From: Bryopsis sp. KO-2023
Lineage: Eukaryota; Chlorophyta; Ulvophyceae; Bryopsidales; Bryopsidaceae
Length of the DNA: 64,000 nt
NCBI GenBank assembly: GCA_030272585.1
Contig: BSYQ01000009.1
Span: 1,364,001 to 1,428,000, forward strand
Direction of reading: 5' to 3'
Position numbers and translations under genes: made by a program. Numbering within the stretch: position 1 is the first letter of the stretch; every line of letters starts with the position of its first letter. The notes below the pieces were generated by a model. The model did not search any database. It was given only the letters and a program-made list of their open reading frames with translations, and was not told where the DNA came from. Positions 1 to 12,873 of the stretch are shown piece after piece.

Positions 1-3000
1 AATCCTCACACAACCAGGCACAGTGCTATCAACTGTAGAAGCACACCCCTCCTCCATCGCCGGCCTCGGCAAATGCTTGTCAATGATTGCCTGCGCAGCT
101 TGCAGATCTGAGAAACCACAAAATCGGTGCTTGTACACGAGCTCCACCGCTCTCCTCATAACAATTTGGCTGACATCCATCAAGCGCTCCATGTCATCCC
201 CCAGGGTCCCATCTTCTGCTTCAACCGGAGACAGCTGGTAGTGCGCCATCTGATTCTTGATATTGCCTTCAACAATGTCCCTCACTTTCGTGAGGTCCCT
301 CAAGTTGAACTCATACTGACCTCCAGATTTCCCAATTTCTTTCCTCGATACGCACCCCCGGATTTCCTTGTGCAGATTGAACACCTTGTTCAGCGACTCG
401 TCCTTGATGTACCCCCGTTTCACCATCTCACAAAACAGGCTGCTCATTATTTCACGCAGCTCCTCGTCGCTGTGCTGCTCCAAGTGCACCACCATGAACA
501 AATTCAAGAACGACCTTGAGAGCCTGGATCGACCTCCCCCCAGACTGGCAGGATTCATCGTGGCAAAAACGTACAGCCCATCCAAGGGAATGACCTGGTC
601 TGTCCCTGGCACGTGAAACTGGCCTGATCTTCTTTCCAAGAGAGGAACCAGGACCTCCAAGACTTCGGGGGGTGCGAGATTGATCTCATCCAGCAGAACC
701 CATTTTCGGGACTTCAGGGCGTCCACCAGTTTTCCATCGTGCCACTCGAAAACCCTTTTGTTTTTCGAAAATCTGGGCATTACAGCGCCCAGAAGGTGCT
801 GCACGCTGGTATCTTTGGAGAGGTTGATCCGCACACATTCTGCTCCAAGCAGGCTTGCAACTTGACCAACCACAGCAGTTTTCCCTGGAAATCAAATCGA
901 AAAACCCTTTCAGCACCTGATAGCATGAGTTGAGAATAAAAAGGATTGAATTCATCAACTGCCACACATTTTCATCTTTCACCACAGATCATCCCCAAGA
1001 ACAGAAAGACCTACCGATTCCAGGTGGACCCTCCAGGAGAGGAGCGCTCCCAGCAGATATTGCAGCAAATATTCTCGCCACATTCATCAAAAAAGTGGGG
1101 GTCGCAGTACACTGAAGTCTTTCGTGCAAGGTATCATCTGTCAAATCTGGTGTAGGTGCCATCAGCTTGCCTCCAATCCCAGCACACGTCAATTCAATGC
1201 CATGGACCAAGTCGTCTTTTTCGGAAACCTTTACTCGAAATGGGGCTGTGTCCTTTTTAGCCAGCTTTCCTTCAATATCCAAAATTGACAGCATGTCGCA
1301 ATCCAGGCTCAAATTTTCCCACCATTGCCCTGCAAGCTCCTGTTCGGTTTCAGATGTCAAATCATTGAGGTAGAAGAACTTTGCCCCAAGGAGTAGCCTG
1401 TGATCGACATGCATGTCTGTAACTTCACTGCAAATAAAATCCAGCCAACGAAATAGCTGGCGGACGTTGCTGCATGGGCTCAGCCTGGGATCTTCCAGCA
1501 ACATCCTTCTCAAATGCATGATTTGACTTGCGATGGTATCAGCCAGCGCAGCCTCACTACCATCCAACCTTCTTTTCAGCTCCAGACTGAGAACTTGTTG
1601 GAGCTCTTCCACACCGTATTCTGCAAAGGAAATCGTGGTGAACCGACTCTTGGTGGCCGCACTGAGATTGGGCCGGCGCTTGGAGGCGTCCATATGCATG
1701 GTTGCTAGAATCTGCAATGATTCCTTGGGCACGCTCAATTCCAATGATTTCGTGATGCCAGAACTTAACCCTGTCACATCCTCTGGAAGTGTGAATGTAG
1801 GGTCAGGCTCCAGCAAGCTGTTCAGGCGCTCCGTCACAGACTGTGGGCAGGCATCGTAATCTTCAATCACCAGGATTTGGCCCATGCTCACAGCTCGTGC
1901 AACAGGTCCATCAATGAATACAAAAAAAGGATCCCCATTTGATGATGGGGCTCTTTCGATCGCTGCCCAAACATTCTTGAACCGTTGCAGAAGTCTCTGC
2001 AACCCAAACTCGGCATTGTCAGGAATCACCCTCTCAAACAGATTGATCACCTCTGCCACAACAGCCACTACTTCCACCGGAACAGCAAATTCAGGTTTGC
2101 TGGTAAAAGACTGTGGCATGAATGGAAGTTCACCCTCAAGGAGTGACCCCCCCTCATGACCGTAATCATCCTTGGATATTTCCTCAACTTCCATCTCTTT
2201 GCCTTTCCCAAGTGCCACGTCAAAAACCCCATCATCAAAACTGTCGCATTCCTGTCCTGAAGACCTTGCTGGCTCTGATCCACTTGCTTTGCACAGATCG
2301 AAGTCATCAGAATCAGCCTTCCAACTGGATTCTGGGTTATCTACAGTGCCTTTTGAGACTGGTAGATCGAATACATCATCGCCAGAACCACTGCCATTCA
2401 GACTCGCCACATCTGAAAGCCCTAAGATATCCCACCCACTGCTACCATCTTCTCTCGAGCTGTCGTCATTGGCTTCCCCATCGCTATCCAACAGACCCTC
2501 CTCATTGTGAGTGGACAGTACATCGTCCAAATCGTCCAAATCTACCTCCCAAAGAAAACTCCTCGACGGTTTTTCATCCAAGCGTGCATGGGGGGCCTCT
2601 CTGTTGCCACCCTCCTCAGCGAAGTCTAACAGGACCCTTGGGAGTCTGGTTGTGAGCAGCATCGACAGCTGCTCTTCCAAGTAACTCTTTGCGTAGCCGT
2701 CCTCTTGATGCAGCAGAGCATAGCGGGCTTGGACCTCATTCCCCAAGGACGGGAGCAATTTCAGAAGTTCAACAAATGACATGGGATTCACATGACCAAG
2801 CAAATCATGTGCTTCAGTCTCTCCAGTGATGTGCAGCGTTACTGTGTCATCCCCACGTCCACAAATTGCAGCCCAAGTTCTGATCAGCTCCGTCTTGAAC
2901 GATGTTTCGCCAGACAAGAGAACGGGCTCTCCAGCAGTGATTGCAAATACCAGCTGAACGAGTTTTCGTAGAAACGATTTCGGAGGCACAGAGCCCCCTT

Positions 3001-6000
3001 CCCAATGCCTTGAAAGGTTCAAGTTGATGCCAGGCAAAATCAAATGCAATGGCCCCTCTCTGAAACACACTCTGGATCCCACCACCTCGACTGAAACAGG
3101 CCACTCCATGTTGCTCGGAAGAACAACAGTCTCCCAACCAGGCACAGATTTCGCTGTCTCCACCACTGCTTCCCAGTCTTTTGAACCATGGCACTGAGGG
3201 CGAAGCAAAGACAGGGCAACATGTGGCCAAAAAGGGGGCTCTTCAGAGCTTGAGGCAAACATGGCAAATCGACGCACGACCTTTATTATTTCTCGCATCG
3301 TGAATCCCACTTTACAATTCTTCAAGGCAAAGTAGAAGCCTTCCAGCTGAGTTGCAACCTGAAAAATGGACAAACTCAAGTCAATCACAAAGTACCAGCA
3401 GACAAATCAAGATTAGGATTGATTCATCCCCCCCCCCCCTGGATTGCTTTAGAATGAGGATGGCTTGCAAACAATGAGGAACAAATCACCTCCGGAGTCA
3501 TGGCATCTCCTTCCGGCAGCCCTTCGAACCGCTTTTCAATGACCTCTCTCAGCTCACCCACGGGAAAATCTTCAATCTGCACTTCAAGAAACCTGTTCCT
3601 GATATTGACAGGCAGCAGATTCCTGCCAGCTGCCTTGTGGTCATTTTGCGTCGCAAAAAACCTGAAATCTGGATGCACCTGTGCACTCATTGAGGCTCCA
3701 GGGATATCAATGCTTGTGCAGCCTTCCAAAACTGGGGCCAAAGCAGATAACACAGGCAACGGTGCCAGGTTCAACTCATCTGCCAAGAACCAGCTTCCCT
3801 CTTCCATTGCCTTGATCAAAATGCCTTTACAGAAGGAAAACTCGCCATTCACTGGGAGCCATGTCCCGAAATAATCTTGCATCGTGGTGGTGTCAGAGTT
3901 GTTCAAAATTTCAACCTTCGACCCCTCCACAGAAAGGCCTTTCCGTATCCCAGTCACCAGGGCTGTCTTGCCAACAGCAGGTGGTCCCTCCAAAAGAACA
4001 GGCCTGTTTGCAGCAACACAAGCAAGAATAGCATTGGCATGCTCCTTCCTGCTGTCAGTCAACACCAGTTCAGGTGGGGGGACCAGGTTCTCCAGGAAAC
4101 TCAATCTCTTCTCAGAACTGCCCTGCCTTCCCAATTGCAATGACTCATCAACAACCTTTCCCACCTTGTCCCTGAGCTTTCCATCTTTTACCTGGAGTCC
4201 GAATGTCAGGTTGCATGCAGATTTGAGTGCCTGATCAATAGAAACCTCACCATCTACAGACTTTCCGAGCAAGTATGCACTATCGATCATCTGTATGTAA
4301 GTCCTCATAGTCAGGGATGGAATCTGGTTGCGTTCTGGCACCAGCTTCTGGTGAATTTTCCAGCACAACATTGCAATGCGCTCCTGGGTAGCTTCGTCAG
4401 GGCAGTCCATCAGAATGCCTGCCAACCCCTTGATCTCTTGCATGAACAGCTCCTCGCTATTGTCCATTGGATCATGCACGTGGATAATAGAAAATCGGTT
4501 GGCAAGGGCTGGCGATAGATCGCTGGAGAGCATGTCCCCCCCCGATGAATTTTTCCCAGGCGGGGTGAACGTTCCCAGGAATGAAAATCCTTCTGCTGGA
4601 CCTTCCCTGAGAGTACCATCCCCCATCAGACAGCATTTCAAAGGATCCCCATCTCCCTTCTCAGAAAGACAAAGCGTTGGAGGATTCTCCAGCGTCGAAT
4701 TGAGTCGTTCAAGGACAGCAGCTTCTGCCTGGCCAAAATTATCGACCAACAAGAAAGAGCCATTTGTATATGCTCGAGTCAATGGCCCATCCATCCACTC
4801 AACCTCAGCTTGTCTGGAATTTCCAGAGCAAGGCAACCGCTGCCCGAGCAGTGCTGATGGCTCACTTTCTGGAGTCAGCACAACATGCTCGATTCCCCGT
4901 CCAACAATAAACGACAACGCCTTCACCAGGGCACTTTTTCCACTCCCAGACTTCCCCTCCACTAAAACTGGATTATCACTCTTCACAGCAAGGAGAATCA
5001 GCTCCAAGGTTTTGAGAAACCTATCCCCCAGCATCAGGGGAGCCATGCTCACAATGCCTTCCTGAGCTGTAGGCTCATCAGTGAATCCATAACTTTGTTC
5101 AAAAATGCGGATCACTTTCCTCTGAGCTTCCTTGGGCCTGAATTTGGATGCATACAGACTTGCACCTGCCATTCCCAGCTGATCAGTCAGTGCTGGCCTG
5201 AGCAAAGACTCGCATTCTGCCCTCTTCACCCATTCCCACAGCCACATGTCTGAAAAGTCCATGTACAAGCCATGCTTTGATATGAAGTCTGGGCTTGTCA
5301 CCAACAGACGTATGTCACGATGAACAGCCTCACAGTTTCTGAGAATGTGAGGATCATCTGGGAAGGAAACATTCCCTATCCTTTCCCCCAAAGCATCTTC
5401 GTTCAGGATAGAATACGTTTCCAAAGTTTTGTGCTCTCTACAGAGCATCTCCAAGATTCCATCACTCTGTGACGATGTTGGCTCATCAAACCCAGCTTCA
5501 ACCAACACCCTTTGAACCAATTCACCTCCTCCTTTATGCCTGAACCGTGAGCCATACACAAGCCAACCCAACTCCATGGCACCTTTCATCTCATGCTTGC
5601 AGAGAAGATCACACCACATCAGCAGCTCCCGGATTGTTATCGTTGCATAGGCCTTGTTTTCGGTGAACGCATGCTCCTTCATGCCAGCAATGATCTTCCC
5701 GTGAAACCCTACCATCTGATCAGCTAATGCCGCCACAAAATCTTCCTTGGGCTTCTCCCCATCCGACATGGATCCTTGTGCTAATTTGTGCCTCACAATG
5801 TCAACCCATTCAGACTCCGGAAGTTGCTCGAATACCATCAATGAAAATCTTGACAGAAACGATTCACTCAATTTCTCCCGCATCCCTCTGAACATCCCAG
5901 CCGAAGGGTTCTCTGTAGCAAAGAGCTGAAAGTTGTCATGTCTGTGCAGCACTCTGACTGGCTCAAGAGCTGAGCTGTTGTCCCTAATGACCAGCCTCCC

Positions 6001-8980
6001 GGTGTCCAATGCAGATTCTATGCATTGCAACGTTTTCTCCTCAGCAAGGTTCAACTCATCCAGAAGAACCCACAGTCCTCTCTGAAACGCATCAGCAAAT
6101 GGCTGAAGCTGAAAACAAATCTCTTGCTTTCCCAGGGCATCCACTTTCAGCGACGTTCTACCAAGCAGGTCATCAGGGGCCACTCGTGAAGACATGTTGA
6201 TTCGAATGAGGGTCTGATTTGATTGTCTGGCAGCCTCCATCACAGTGGCAGTCTTCCCCACCCCTGTCAGCAATTCACACATTATATATCCATCACTACT
6301 ACTGAAGACTGTAAGAAACATTTTTTTTTGGGCATGCGACAATGCACAGTACAAAGATTGATAACTGCAAGATCTTAAAAAAACCTCGAATGCACTTTGC
6401 ATTCAAATTCACAGTCACATTTTTCATAGTTATGGGCCTCCTGAGGACAGTTACATAAGCACCTGTTGCGCCCTCCAATAAAATGGGGATTCCATTGGAG
6501 ACAACCTCGAGCAGCCTCTGTAAGTTTTCTCTAGTCGTCTTTGTCATCACCAGGTCACTCTTTGAGACTGTTGAACTTTTCTCAAAGACACCCTCATCCT
6601 CCACAAGATGATGCATGACCTGACTTTGATGGAGGTGCCCCTGCGCTCTTCTGAGGATGTGGCAGACATGATTGAGATCCAGGCTGGAGACATGATTAGA
6701 TGGTTCTGGTGGATGACCCATCACAGGTGTGAAAAACCCCATTTCTCCACCGCTTTGACGAGCAGCGGACTTGACTTCTTTCATTGACCGACCCCTCTTC
6801 TTTGACTGGTATGCACTGTGGAGCAAATCCTTGTCTGGATCACTTAAGTCCATCAGGTCACCAATAAGCTTCACAGCTGCGCTCTTATCCTCAGTATGTA
6901 TTGCTCCACCCAGCAACGACAAGATCAGAGGGAACTTCAGCTTCAATACAGAGGGGAGCAGTGTCGGCGGTTCGCTTTCAACATAGAGTTGAGCGAGACT
7001 AGGCAGCCATGATTTCTGGCTATCTGAGTTGATGTTCAGTGCCCCATTCAAGATGCCCTCAATAATGTGGTTCAGGCCTGATACTGGATCACCCTCATCT
7101 GTTGTGCACTTTGTACTGTCATGGGATTCAATCAGGCGTACGCAAGCTTTCAAAGCCATCACATCAGGCTCATTCCTCAGGAATCGCTCACCCCACCCTG
7201 CATCAAATCTTGCCCCGAAATCTTGCTCGACATTTACATCGCCACAAATGAAGACTACAACTACAATGCAGTACACTGAAGCCCAATCCTCTTCCATACA
7301 GTCAGCATAGGAAACCAAACTCTGGAGGACATCCGCAGTTCCCCTAGCTGGAATCGCCTTTGAGCAACATGCTCTCCCTCTGTCTGTCACAAGAAGAGCT
7401 TGTAGGAGCTCAATCAGGTCGCTACGATCAGCTACATCAGCTTGTTGTATAACAGCCAACAGCACATCAACATCCGGGACACTGCATCCTTCCACCCAAA
7501 CGGCAACACTCTCTTTTGACATGCAGGATTGCAGCACCTTAAGCATGTCAGCTGATGACGCACGCCCCATGGACAATCCCAAAATAGATCTCAGAATCGG
7601 TTGACTCGAATGTAAGGCATATGCAACAGAAATCGTCTGAATGCAGTTTGCCCAGTCAATGGTCGACCCATCTTCCAGTTCAATGCTCTTCATCCCCAAA
7701 ACCTCTTCAAGTTTGAAGAGATCCTCAGTTTTTTCAAGCTGGATTTTTGAGCAGAGGACAGATTTGTCCTTCCCACACAGCAAGCATGTCAGCAAAAACA
7801 ACCTCTCTAGAATCCACCCCTGGCACCTATTGTGTTTTTCGACGGAGACTACATCTAATAATGCATGCATCGAGTAAGCAAGCTCGACAATCTTGTCTGC
7901 CGCCAGTCTCGATGTGGCCTGATGGAAAAAGTGATGGAAGCTGAAGAAGCACCATCCTTGCGCGTCAGACTGCAAACACGACAGCAGCAGACTGGAAGCA
8001 ATAGTCGCCATCCCAGGAGATTCAGACTCGTTATCCAAGCAGCTTTCCAGCTGCAATAAAACGGCTTTCAAGGTGCTTTCCGATCTGCGCTGCAGCACTT
8101 GGTTCAGTGCGTTGACGAAACGCTCGACAACAAAGTCGGTGACTTTCTCCTCGTCGCGAACCACGATGCAGATCGTGGAGGCGATAACGCGGAAGAGCTC
8201 TGCACATGGTGATGGCTCAGAATTCTTTATCAGATCAAGGAGAAGGACTTCGATCCCTTCCCTTGGTCCCACTTTCAAGTTGCGCGAAGATTCTGCCTTT
8301 CCATCGCTCCACCAAACCTTGAATCTTCTTTCTGCAGAAAATTCCTTTTCGCCGACGGCATTGAACTGGGGAGGATCGACCCGGTCGATGCGCAATGGAT
8401 TCAAATACAGCTTGATCAACCCCTCAACTTGTGCCAGATCGTTCAACAAAGCCGATCTCGTCTCCTCGTCGTTGTCAGAATCGTACACCCACTTCAACAC
8501 GCGACATATCGCATCAGTCTCCTCAGCGTCGCATCCCTTGACACGGAAGAGATCTCCGAGATACTTGATGCTTGGCGGGCTTTCGCTGGACATTTTTGGT
8601 CTTACCCTTTCCTCCCTCTTGAACGCCCTCAGTACTTCGGCCACTCTCAGGCCTGATGCATGATAGTGTATCTGTCGCACCAAGAGATTTCGTATGACCG
8701 CTTCCTTCTGCGGCTGTCCCCGCAGCCGCCGGATATACAGATCTAATAGTCTTACCATCAGGCACGACTTGCGGTTGCATAGTTTCAACGTGCGCACACC
8801 GCAATATTGTATGATGCACCGAAAAAAAATGGACACTCCTTCATCAGAAAACGATTCCAGAAAGCCCATCGCCCGCTCAGCGTGACTTTTCACTGCATCT
8901 CCTGTGTCATCGTGGATCAGCGCTTTTTGCAGCTCACTGATAGTGAGCACGAACGTAGCTCCACCACCTCTATCTTCCAT
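1..8980 (-). CDS. MDN1: Midasin (dynein-like AAA+ ribosome-assembly ATPase), N-terminal part, cut by left edge
   Basis: Exons on the minus strand are 8980-6463, 6263-3490, 3358-1015 and 884 to beyond base 1. All introns are GT-AG and phases match (1, 0, 1). About 2,840 residues are visible; midasins are usually 4,700-5,600. Five AAA+ modules can be seen. AAA1 has the P-loop GATGVGKT (837-844, split by intron 1) and Walker B DE at 908-909. AAA2 has GKSGSGKS (K1282), AAA3 GPPAVGKT (K1605), AAA4 a degenerate GETSFKT (K1919), and AAA5 GPPGIGKT (K2547) with WVLLDEINLA downstream. In the family, this nuclear ATPase removes assembly factors from pre-60S ribosomal particles; AAA6, the linker, the acidic region and the MIDAS domain would lie left of the window. 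Oddities are an ~836-residue region before AAA1 and a long acidic insert in AAA4 (about 2035-2169). Identification is firm; the start at 8980 is the first ATG of the open frame. Confidence 0.95.
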
Positions 8981-10254
8981 TTCAAACTATTGCGAACTAC
9001 AAAAAAAAGGAAACAAAAACACACAACAAAAAAACAAGCGACTACAACAAAAAGAACTGTTTTACACTCAAGACACACACCCAAGGAAAATTTTTAAAAC
9101 CACGCCCCCCCCCGACAGACTATCCACGTTTGATGCGGTGGTTCCAAAACATCAGCCAGAACCAAACCTCAGAACGAAACGATTCACACTTCAATTCACC
9201 ACACCGGTGTGTGGATTCAGTGGATACCCCTTTTTACGACCTGTATTCTTGAAATTTGCTGAAAAACACAAGCCGAGGAATATGTTGCACTACGTTTTCC
9301 GCGGCAGCCGCCCTTAAATATGGTATCAGTAACCGTGTTGTACACGGTTGAAGATGATTGATGGTACCTGAGCAGGTGACATTGAGACAACCTGGAATGA
9401 CCTTTGGAGATCTTGATGGATTGCAGAATCTTCCACCTTCAATGATTTTCGCATGTTCTGTCGATTCCTTGTGTGAATCTTCCACAGCCTCTGGCGATTT
9501 CTGGTGATGTTCAGTTCATTCGACGAAAAGAATCACCGACCCAAACGAAAATAATACAAGCGCAGAAACCCAGGAAAGTATCACCCGAGCTGGTCGCTGT
9601 GTTCGGAATTTCCGCTCTGCTCATCGTCCTTTCCCACAAACACCAGTGAAATAGGATTTCGTTGATGTTGGAACATCGGTACAATATACTAGTTGCGATG
9701 AAAGATCTGTTGTACATTGCTTGATCGAGATTCTTTTGAATGAAAAGAAAAGAAAACTCTTTCAAAAGAAACCACCTGCAGGGGCTAAACAAACAAGATT
9801 ACAGCTCTCAGTCAGCAGGTCTGATCAACAACAAAGCAGAGCATGAAAAGAGAGATGAATTCCCATCACTTCATACAATATTGTGTGAATTTATCTTTGC
9901 GATGCGATTTTTTTGATGGAAGCCTGTAGAAATTCGCTGGTCGAGGTCTCTCAGGTCATATGTTGAATTAAGGTATTTGCATAAATATTCTAAATTTTTC
10001 TATCAAAAATTGTCATTTTACTAGGGGAACGGCATTATCCTCAACAATGTAATTTACATATTACGAACATCGATTAATTCAAAATTCGCAACTCATGCAA
10101 ATGATTTGCATCTCCTACACAATGTAAATGATGTTTGTTTGTTTGTTTGCAAGGACAATCTTGCTCACGGCTTATCTCTCCCTGAAAGTAATGGAGTTGA
10201 ACAAACTAACCCAACCATTCCTCCCCCCCGCCCCCCCCCGAAAGAAAAGTATCC
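8981..10254. other. Intergenic region between MDN1 and retrotransposon A
   Basis: No supportable gene. It is the 5' flank of MDN1 (transcribed leftward) and presumably carries its promoter. It contains an A-rich stretch near 9000-9050, short C runs near 9110 and 10221-10240, an AT-rich tract around 9960-10140 and a short TTTG repeat near 10131-10150. No TATA box could be assigned with confidence. Confidence 0.6.
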
Positions 10255-10436
10255 TGATATGAACCTCTGACTCATCAGTCCGTCCAGAAGATACAGCTGG
10301 ACGGGGACGGTTCGAGATGTGAGATCTCGTACCGTCCCAGAGGCCATATAACGCGGACCAGCGTTCCCCACCGCAGTTCTTTTCTTTTCGCAAGTAAACT
10401 CCGTCTTCGGTCTGTGACCTCACTCCGTTCATATCA
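10255..10436 (+). repeat. 5' LTR of element A
   Basis: 182 bp, beginning TGATATGAAC and ending GTTCATATCA, a perfect 10-bp terminal inverted repeat. It holds a strong hairpin at 10304-10338 (8-bp and 6-bp stems separated by one T-T mismatch, 5-base loop), a second 8-bp hairpin just before it (CCGTCCAG/CTGGACGG), and a TATA-like CATATAAC at 10345-10352 that probably sets the element's transcription start. Confidence 0.93.
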
Positions 10437-10438
10437 AC

Positions 10439-10451
10439 TGGTTTCGGAGCC
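10439..10451 (+). promoter_or_regulatory. Primer-binding site of element A
   Basis: TGGTTTCGGAGCC starts two bases after the 5' LTR, where a reverse-transcription primer tRNA would anneal. The same first 12 bases follow the 5' LTRs of B, C and D. The tRNA could not be identified; the sequence differs from the common initiator-methionine site TGGTATCAGAGC. Confidence 0.75.
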
Positions 10452-10468
10452 TGACTTTCCCTACCCGT

Positions 10469-10669
10469 ATGAACGCGGCATCCCAAACGGACCAGAAGCC
10501 GGAAGAGTTTGGATCAGCTTTGGCAGGGCCGTATTGGAAGACGGCAGTCTACAGACAGTACGCTTTCTGGACCTCTAACAAAGATTTCGACGACGCAGAA
10601 AGCACAGCCTCAAACGACCCACAGGACGAACCGGCCAAGGACGACGAACCGGCCGAGAACGACGAATGA
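10469..10669 (+). CDS. ORF0 of element A, small acidic protein upstream of gag
   Basis: 66 codons from the first ATG after the primer-binding site. The product has an acidic, Asp/Glu/Pro-rich end and no recognised domain. Its stop codon overlaps the gag start as ATGA (10666-10669), an arrangement that in other systems supports termination-reinitiation. Gag is in the -1 frame relative to it. Element B keeps the same 66-codon ORF and ATGA overlap; element C has a 141-codon ORF in the same place and the same relative frame but without obvious sequence similarity. It may be a protein or only a translation-control upstream ORF. Confidence 0.55.
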   Translation: MNAASQTDQKPEEFGSALAGPYWKTAVYRQYAFWTSNKDFDDAESTASNDPQDEPAKDDEPAENDE

Positions 10670-12873
10670 ACCACGGGGAGTTGCAACCGTACCAGGTCGC
10701 TCAGGCCGAGGATGGGTCTTCGGACGCCATGTCTCTCGCCACGGCCGAGGACGCGTTGCCCCACGGCAATATGTACGTCCAGCAGAACGTCCAGCACTTC
10801 AACAATATCCACCACAACGTCCAGGTCGACGTGGAGCACCGGGTGGACGAGCGGCTCAACCAGATCCAGGTCGATGCAGGAGCCTGGGCCGAGAATACGC
10901 ACGAAGGCCTGAAAGAAGCGCTCGACCAGATCAGATACGAGAACGCGGTCCTACAAGAAGAGGCCGAGCAGCGGCATCAAGCTCAGCTCGCGCAGCAACG
11001 GGCCGAGTTCAACCAGCGCTTGGAAGATCAGCGCCGCGATCTGGGCCGGCTCACCACCGAGGCCGAACATCGACTCCATCTGTCCCAGCAACGTGCTGTG
11101 ACCAAAGCCGAAGTCGAGGTACAACGTGCGGCGGCCAAAGCCGAGCAAGATCTACGGGTCCTGGACGCAGTTACCGAGCGATTGGACCGAGAGTTGCTTT
11201 CTACCCGCACTGCGGTGGCCGAAGTGGACGAGAAGGTGAAGATGGACGACAAGAACCACGGCCAGAAGTTCGAAGAGCTGGTCGAGTTGTGGTCCAAGCA
11301 GGCTGTACCCGTACCGCCTCAAGCGAATGTTCCAGCCATGATGGCAGGGTCACAGACTCAGACTGTGAGCCCTCAAACAGGGACTACGGGGCAGCTGGAC
11401 CAAGCCGTCCAAATACCACCGTTCACGTCCCAAGGACCACCCGTCGCACCAGTACCACTTATCGCACCACAACCCGCACCACGACCCGTCATACCAGTTC
11501 CCGGACCATCGAGACCACCCATCGTACCAGCACCAGGACCACCACGACCACGCGCTCCACCTGTACCGAGGCCAGCCCCAAGACCATTGAACCTCGGAGG
11601 AACGCCGTCACAGCCAGTTCCAGTTCCAGTGCCAGTTCCCGTGCCAGTTCCCCAACCGTCACTGCAGCCGGTCCCGTTGAACTCCGCGGCCCAAGATCCA
11701 TTCGCAGCAATGGGTTCGTATGCGTCCGTAGGCCAACAGGACCCGTCAGCCAGGCGACGAGGGAACCGCGGACAAGGAGCCGGCGCTCCAGGAGGAGGAG
11801 GCGGGGGCGGCGATGATCCGAACGATGACTATGGAGGCTTCGGACCACCACACGGTTCAGGAGGTGGCAGTGGACCACCAGGTGGGCCAGGGGGTGGCGG
11901 CGGTCCACCAGGGGGACCGGGCGGTGGGGGAATTCCACCTCATCTTCCTGTTCCACATGGAGGACCAGGTGATCCGGACGGCGACGATGGTGATGATGAT
12001 GGTGATGGTGGACCAAATCGACGCCGTGACCGCGGTGTTGGTCAGGTGTTACGTCAGCTGAAGCTTCAGATGCCGAAGCCGTTCTCAGGCGACCAGGACG
12101 TCGGACCAACCGAGTGGCTACTTCTGATGGCGCGTTGGCTTCGCGCACACGACATCGAGGAACACCACTGGCTACGCGTACTCAGTGCGCACACCAGCGG
12201 AGCCGCGAGTCGATGGATGAACCTTCAGGAGTTACGACTCGCTGAGGGACGACGTGCGCCATTTCAGAACTGGAACGCGTGGGCCGCTGAGCTCAGGCGT
12301 CAGTTCGAACCAACCACGGTCCAGGAGCGCGCTCGCACGGAGTTACGTACCGTACGTCAGTCTGGTACGGTACACGATTATGTGCGGCGTTTCCAGGGCA
12401 TATGCTTCAGGATACCCGAGATGACGGAGGCCGAGCAATTCTCTGCTTTCGTCAACGGTCTCCGTGAACCAATCCGGACCCAGGTGGCTGGACACGTACG
12501 ACATTCCGTGGCCGACGCTGTGGAAATGGCCGAACGCCTTGATGGCGTCCGAGCACTTCACCCTCAAGGGCACAATCCTGGTCATGGACGCAGATGGGGC
12601 CGACGACCAGGCGCCAATCATCCTCGTGGACACGGTGGCCAAAACCGAGATCGTGTGAATGCTCTCGGTGCAGGACGCGGATTCCAACGAGGACGGGGAC
12701 GTGGAGGCGGACGATTTGGTGGCGGACGAGGTGGCGGTGGACGATTTGGAGGACGAAACAATGGGCAGCAACAAGGGCGAAATCGTACCATACAGTGTTT
12801 TTTGTGCAATCAACGCGGACATGGGATCAGGGAGTGTCCCAAATATGATGCCGCGAAGAAGGCGATAAACTGA
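10666..12873 (+). CDS. gag: Gag polyprotein of element A
   Basis: 735 residues. The N-terminal third is Gln/Glu/Arg-rich and predicted coiled coil (about 30-210). A Pro/Val/Thr-rich stretch and a Gly/Pro-rich stretch follow. Then comes a capsid-like region of the retrotransposon gag type, with conserved Trp residues and the family pattern RRQFEP...ARTELR...YVRRF. The C-terminus has an RG/GR-rich segment and a CX2CX4HX4C zinc knuckle ([14 protein letters not shown]) that would bind element RNA. In the family, Gag forms cytoplasmic particles that package RNA. It is nearly identical to Gag of element B apart from a few residues and a variable Pro-Val repeat. Confidence 0.93.
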   Translation: MNHGELQPYQVAQAEDGSSDAMSLATAEDALPHGNMYVQQNVQHFNNIHHNVQVDVEHRVDERLNQIQVDAGAWAENTHEGLKEALDQIRYENAVLQEEAEQRHQAQLAQQRAEFNQRLEDQRRDLGRLTTEAEHRLHLSQQRAVTKAEVEVQRAAAKAEQDLRVLDAVTERLDRELLSTRTAVAEVDEKVKMDDKNHGQKFEELVELWSKQAVPVPPQANVPAMMAGSQTQTVSPQTGTTGQLDQAVQIPPFTSQGPPVAPVPLIAPQPAPRPVIPVPGPSRPPIVPAPGPPRPRAPPVPRPAPRPLNLGGTPSQPVPVPVPVPVPVPQPSLQPVPLNSAAQDPFAAMGSYASVGQQDPSARRRGNRGQGAGAPGGGGGGGDDPNDDYGGFGPPHGSGGGSGPPGGPGGGGGPPGGPGGGGIPPHLPVPHGGPGDPDGDDGDDDGDGGPNRRRDRGVGQVLRQLKLQMPKPFSGDQDVGPTEWLLLMARWLRAHDIEEHHWLRVLSAHTSGAASRWMNLQELRLAEGRRAPFQNWNAWAAELRRQFEPTTVQERARTELRTVRQSGTVHDYVRRFQGICFRIPEMTEAEQFSAFVNGLREPIRTQVAGHVRHSVADAVEMAERLDGVRALHPQGHNPGHGRRWGRRPGANHPRGHGGQNRDRVNALGAGRGFQRGRGRGGGRFGGGRGGGGRFGGRNNGQQQGRNRTIQCFLCNQRGHGIRECPKYDAAKKAIN

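Noticed and set aside
10509..11816. Long open frame (435 codons) overlapping gag of element A, with similar ones in B (52536-53825) and C (40668-42038)
   Set aside because: Arg/Thr/Pro-rich low-complexity product that follows from reading the Pro/Ala/Val-rich GC-rich gag in another frame; no domain, and it lies in the same -1 frame as pol without linking to it.
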